From NCBI RefSeq assembly GCF_964340395.1, contig NC_135551.1, positions 27,141,380-27,205,379 on the forward strand: 64,000 nucleotides of DNA, read 5' to 3'. The notes beneath the pieces are model-generated. The model saw nothing but the letters and a program-made list of their open reading frames with translations. It ran no database searches and was not told the DNA's origin. Positions 62,191 to 64,000 of the stretch are shown one piece after another. The stretch is from Glandiceps talaboti. Taxonomy: Eukaryota; Hemichordata; Enteropneusta; Spengelidae. Positions within the stretch are counted from its first letter, which is position 1. The number at the start of each line of letters is the position of its first letter. The position numbers and the translations under genes are program-made.

Positions 62191-64000
62191 GTAGGCACTT
62201 CAACATACTTTGTTGTATTGGTTCATGTATAATCTTGTGTTTGCTATATGTATATATATTATTAATTCTTGAACCCCTCAACTCCCTCAGCCCCCTAAAC
62301 CACTACCCCTCAACCATTCATCCACCTATCCAAAGACACAGAACCTGCAATGTTGTCTCCTGATTGTGTTTTGCAGGATACTTATTAAATGTGTGGTTGC
62401 ATGGGTAGTCACCCTTCCCCGCCCATCCCCCCCCCCTTCCCCTCCCCCTCCCCCCTAAAACAACCATGTACACTATTAGCCTTACTGAAGTGTTAGACAC
62501 CCTTGACATCTAACTTACAATGTTATAAACATATATACCCCCTTACATAATTTAGACAACCTCCCCAACCCTAAATGATGACTCAACGCTAGCCCTTTAT
62601 AGCAAGGTTAAATGATAAATATGTCCTTAATATTTAAGTTATTCCTGGATGACCCATGTTTAAACAGAAGACATGACACAAAGTCATTATACAAATGTAT
62701 ATGGAATGTTAGTCATGCATGTTAGAATTTCAGAATTATGAACAGGTCAATTGAAACTACATGATACAAAAACCATATGGAATGTTTCCTTTATGTCTAT
62801 AGTGATAAATTTTCCATATTACATTGTCACAAGTTATCCTCTCATCTTTCACACTAAATCAACCATAGCTGATGTACATAATTATATAACAATGTCACAT
62901 CCCCCAACTGTGTATTAGTATATATCATACATCATAATGGCATACTTACTAGGAGAGCCGTAATGTGACGTAAACCGTACCATTAAGACAGGAGAAAATA
63001 TGAAGCCGCGTTAGTACACTTAAAGTGGCCACATGGATGAGGATTGGGTATTTATTTTGGATTTTTAATTCATAAAGCAATTTTATCGAGGCTTCCTACT
63101 TGAAAAATCAATGTGAAACAACATTCACCAAGTCTGTGTTTGTAACTCAATATATTGTAAAAAGCAACAAAATGTGTAAAAAGTTGATATTGTGTGTACA
63201 ATACCAAACATTTTACACATTTATTAATCTTTTGCAATGTATTGAATCACAAACACAGACTTGGTCTATGTTGTTTCACATTGATTTTTCAAGTAGGATG
63301 CCATGATAAATTTGTTTTATAAATTAAAAATCCAAAAACATACCCAATCCTAATCCATAAAGCCAGTTTAATACATAGTGATTTGATGCTGACATACTGG
63401 TATCCTATAGCTTAGATCAGACAGGATTTCTCATGACACATATGACCCCATAACATTTCATTCATGCTTCCCATAGTAATGTATAGTTCATGAAATGTTA
63501 TCGTTTTAATATCGCTATGAACTTTGATTGTAATAAGTGTTTATGTAATGGTGGTCTCAGATCCCCTATATATGATATGGAGGGAAGGGGTATCAGAACC
63601 CTTGTATGTGATTGAGGGGGGGGGGGGGAGATATCACTACCAGTATCAGAACCCTTGCACTTGCTGGGGAAGTTCTGTACATTATACATTTGTCATTGAT
63701 ATTTGAGAGAAATATGATGTTAGCACAGATACCTACACACTGTCCTCACAACAGCAAGCACATGAAGTGTACATCTCAATGTCAGATAATATGAAGTACT
63801 TACGAGCTTCATTCTAATTGGTTAGAAAACAAAGGAAAAGGTAAATCTGTCACCTGTATGATTATAATGATAAAGTATATCGTATACTTGCCAATCAGTG
63901 GCAACCTTGTAATCGTTTCCCATCTCCCACTCAATAGACACATTTTCATGTGTCATCCAGAAGCTTACTACTCGTAATACAGCCTTAAAAACAAGATGTG
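62191..64000 (+). other. Start of NHS family intron 2
   Basis: No further NHS exon is recognised before the window ends. It holds a C-rich tract (62420-62456), a complete palindromic MITE (63020-63371) and a short G run near 63616. Confidence 0.65.
63020..63371. mobile_element. TTAA-flanked palindromic MITE, copy 2 (complete)
   Basis: The 352 bp sequence is nearly palindromic throughout, centred near 63194. TTAA lies at both ends (63020-63023, 63368-63371), and the outer arms read TTAAAGTGGC and, inverted, TTAAACTGGC. Shared with 30871-31552. TTAA suggests a piggyBac- or Kolobok-type source, but the TTAA could also be part of the palindrome. Confidence 0.85.

Overview
The window is eukaryotic nuclear DNA: intron-rich, AT-rich and CpG-poor outside promoters. 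It has GT-AG introns, many microsatellites and minisatellites, and dispersed transposon remnants. The gene content and the frequent ACATGTA-type words suggest a marine invertebrate bilaterian. A lophotrochozoan such as a mollusc, brachiopod or phoronid is my first guess, but a non-vertebrate deuterostome is not excluded. I could not run any search. Family calls rest on residue patterns compared with remembered family members.

Four protein genes are supported by exon chains that stay in frame through consensus splice sites. (1) About 2.5-13.2 kb, plus strand: a lebercilin (LCA5/LCA5L) gene, six exons to the stop, with its 5' end outside or unrecognised. (2) 24.8-19.4 kb, minus strand: complete PSMG1 (proteasome assembly chaperone 1), six coding exons, ending in a C-terminal Leu-Tyr-Ile. 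(3) 25.3-28.1 kb, plus strand: complete ashwin (C2orf49 family), four coding exons, ending ...ITWP. PSMG1 and ashwin are head to head with 478 bp between their start codons, so they probably share a promoter. (4) From 35.2 kb, plus strand: the first two coding exons of a Nance-Horan syndrome (NHS/NHSL) family gene, separated by a 26.5 kb intron and continuing past the window end.

Layout: 1-2.5 kb, 5' flank or intron with a long hairpin repeat and an L2/SINE-type tail; 2.5-13.2 kb, lebercilin; 13.2-19.4 kb, convergent 3' flanks with degenerate duplications; 19.4-24.8 kb, PSMG1, whose intron 2 holds an unusual 1.39 kb foldback-type transposon; 25.3-28.1 kb, ashwin; 28.1-35.1 kb, intergenic with a very dense microsatellite cluster just upstream of NHS exon 1; 35.2-64 kb, NHS exon 1, giant intron 1 (minisatellites, hairpin MITEs, two LINE 3' ends), exon 2 and the start of intron 2.

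The genes do not form one pathway: ciliary transport (lebercilin), 20S proteasome assembly (PSMG1), a tRNA-ligase-complex component (ashwin) and actin/junction regulation (NHS). The most interesting points are the foldback element with terminal inverted minisatellites and a perfect 9 bp target duplication; the lebercilin-PSMG1 linkage, which parallels LCA5L and PSMG1 on human 21q22.2; a 5'-truncated LINE copy with a perfect 13 bp target duplication; and two recognisable families of palindromic MITEs.
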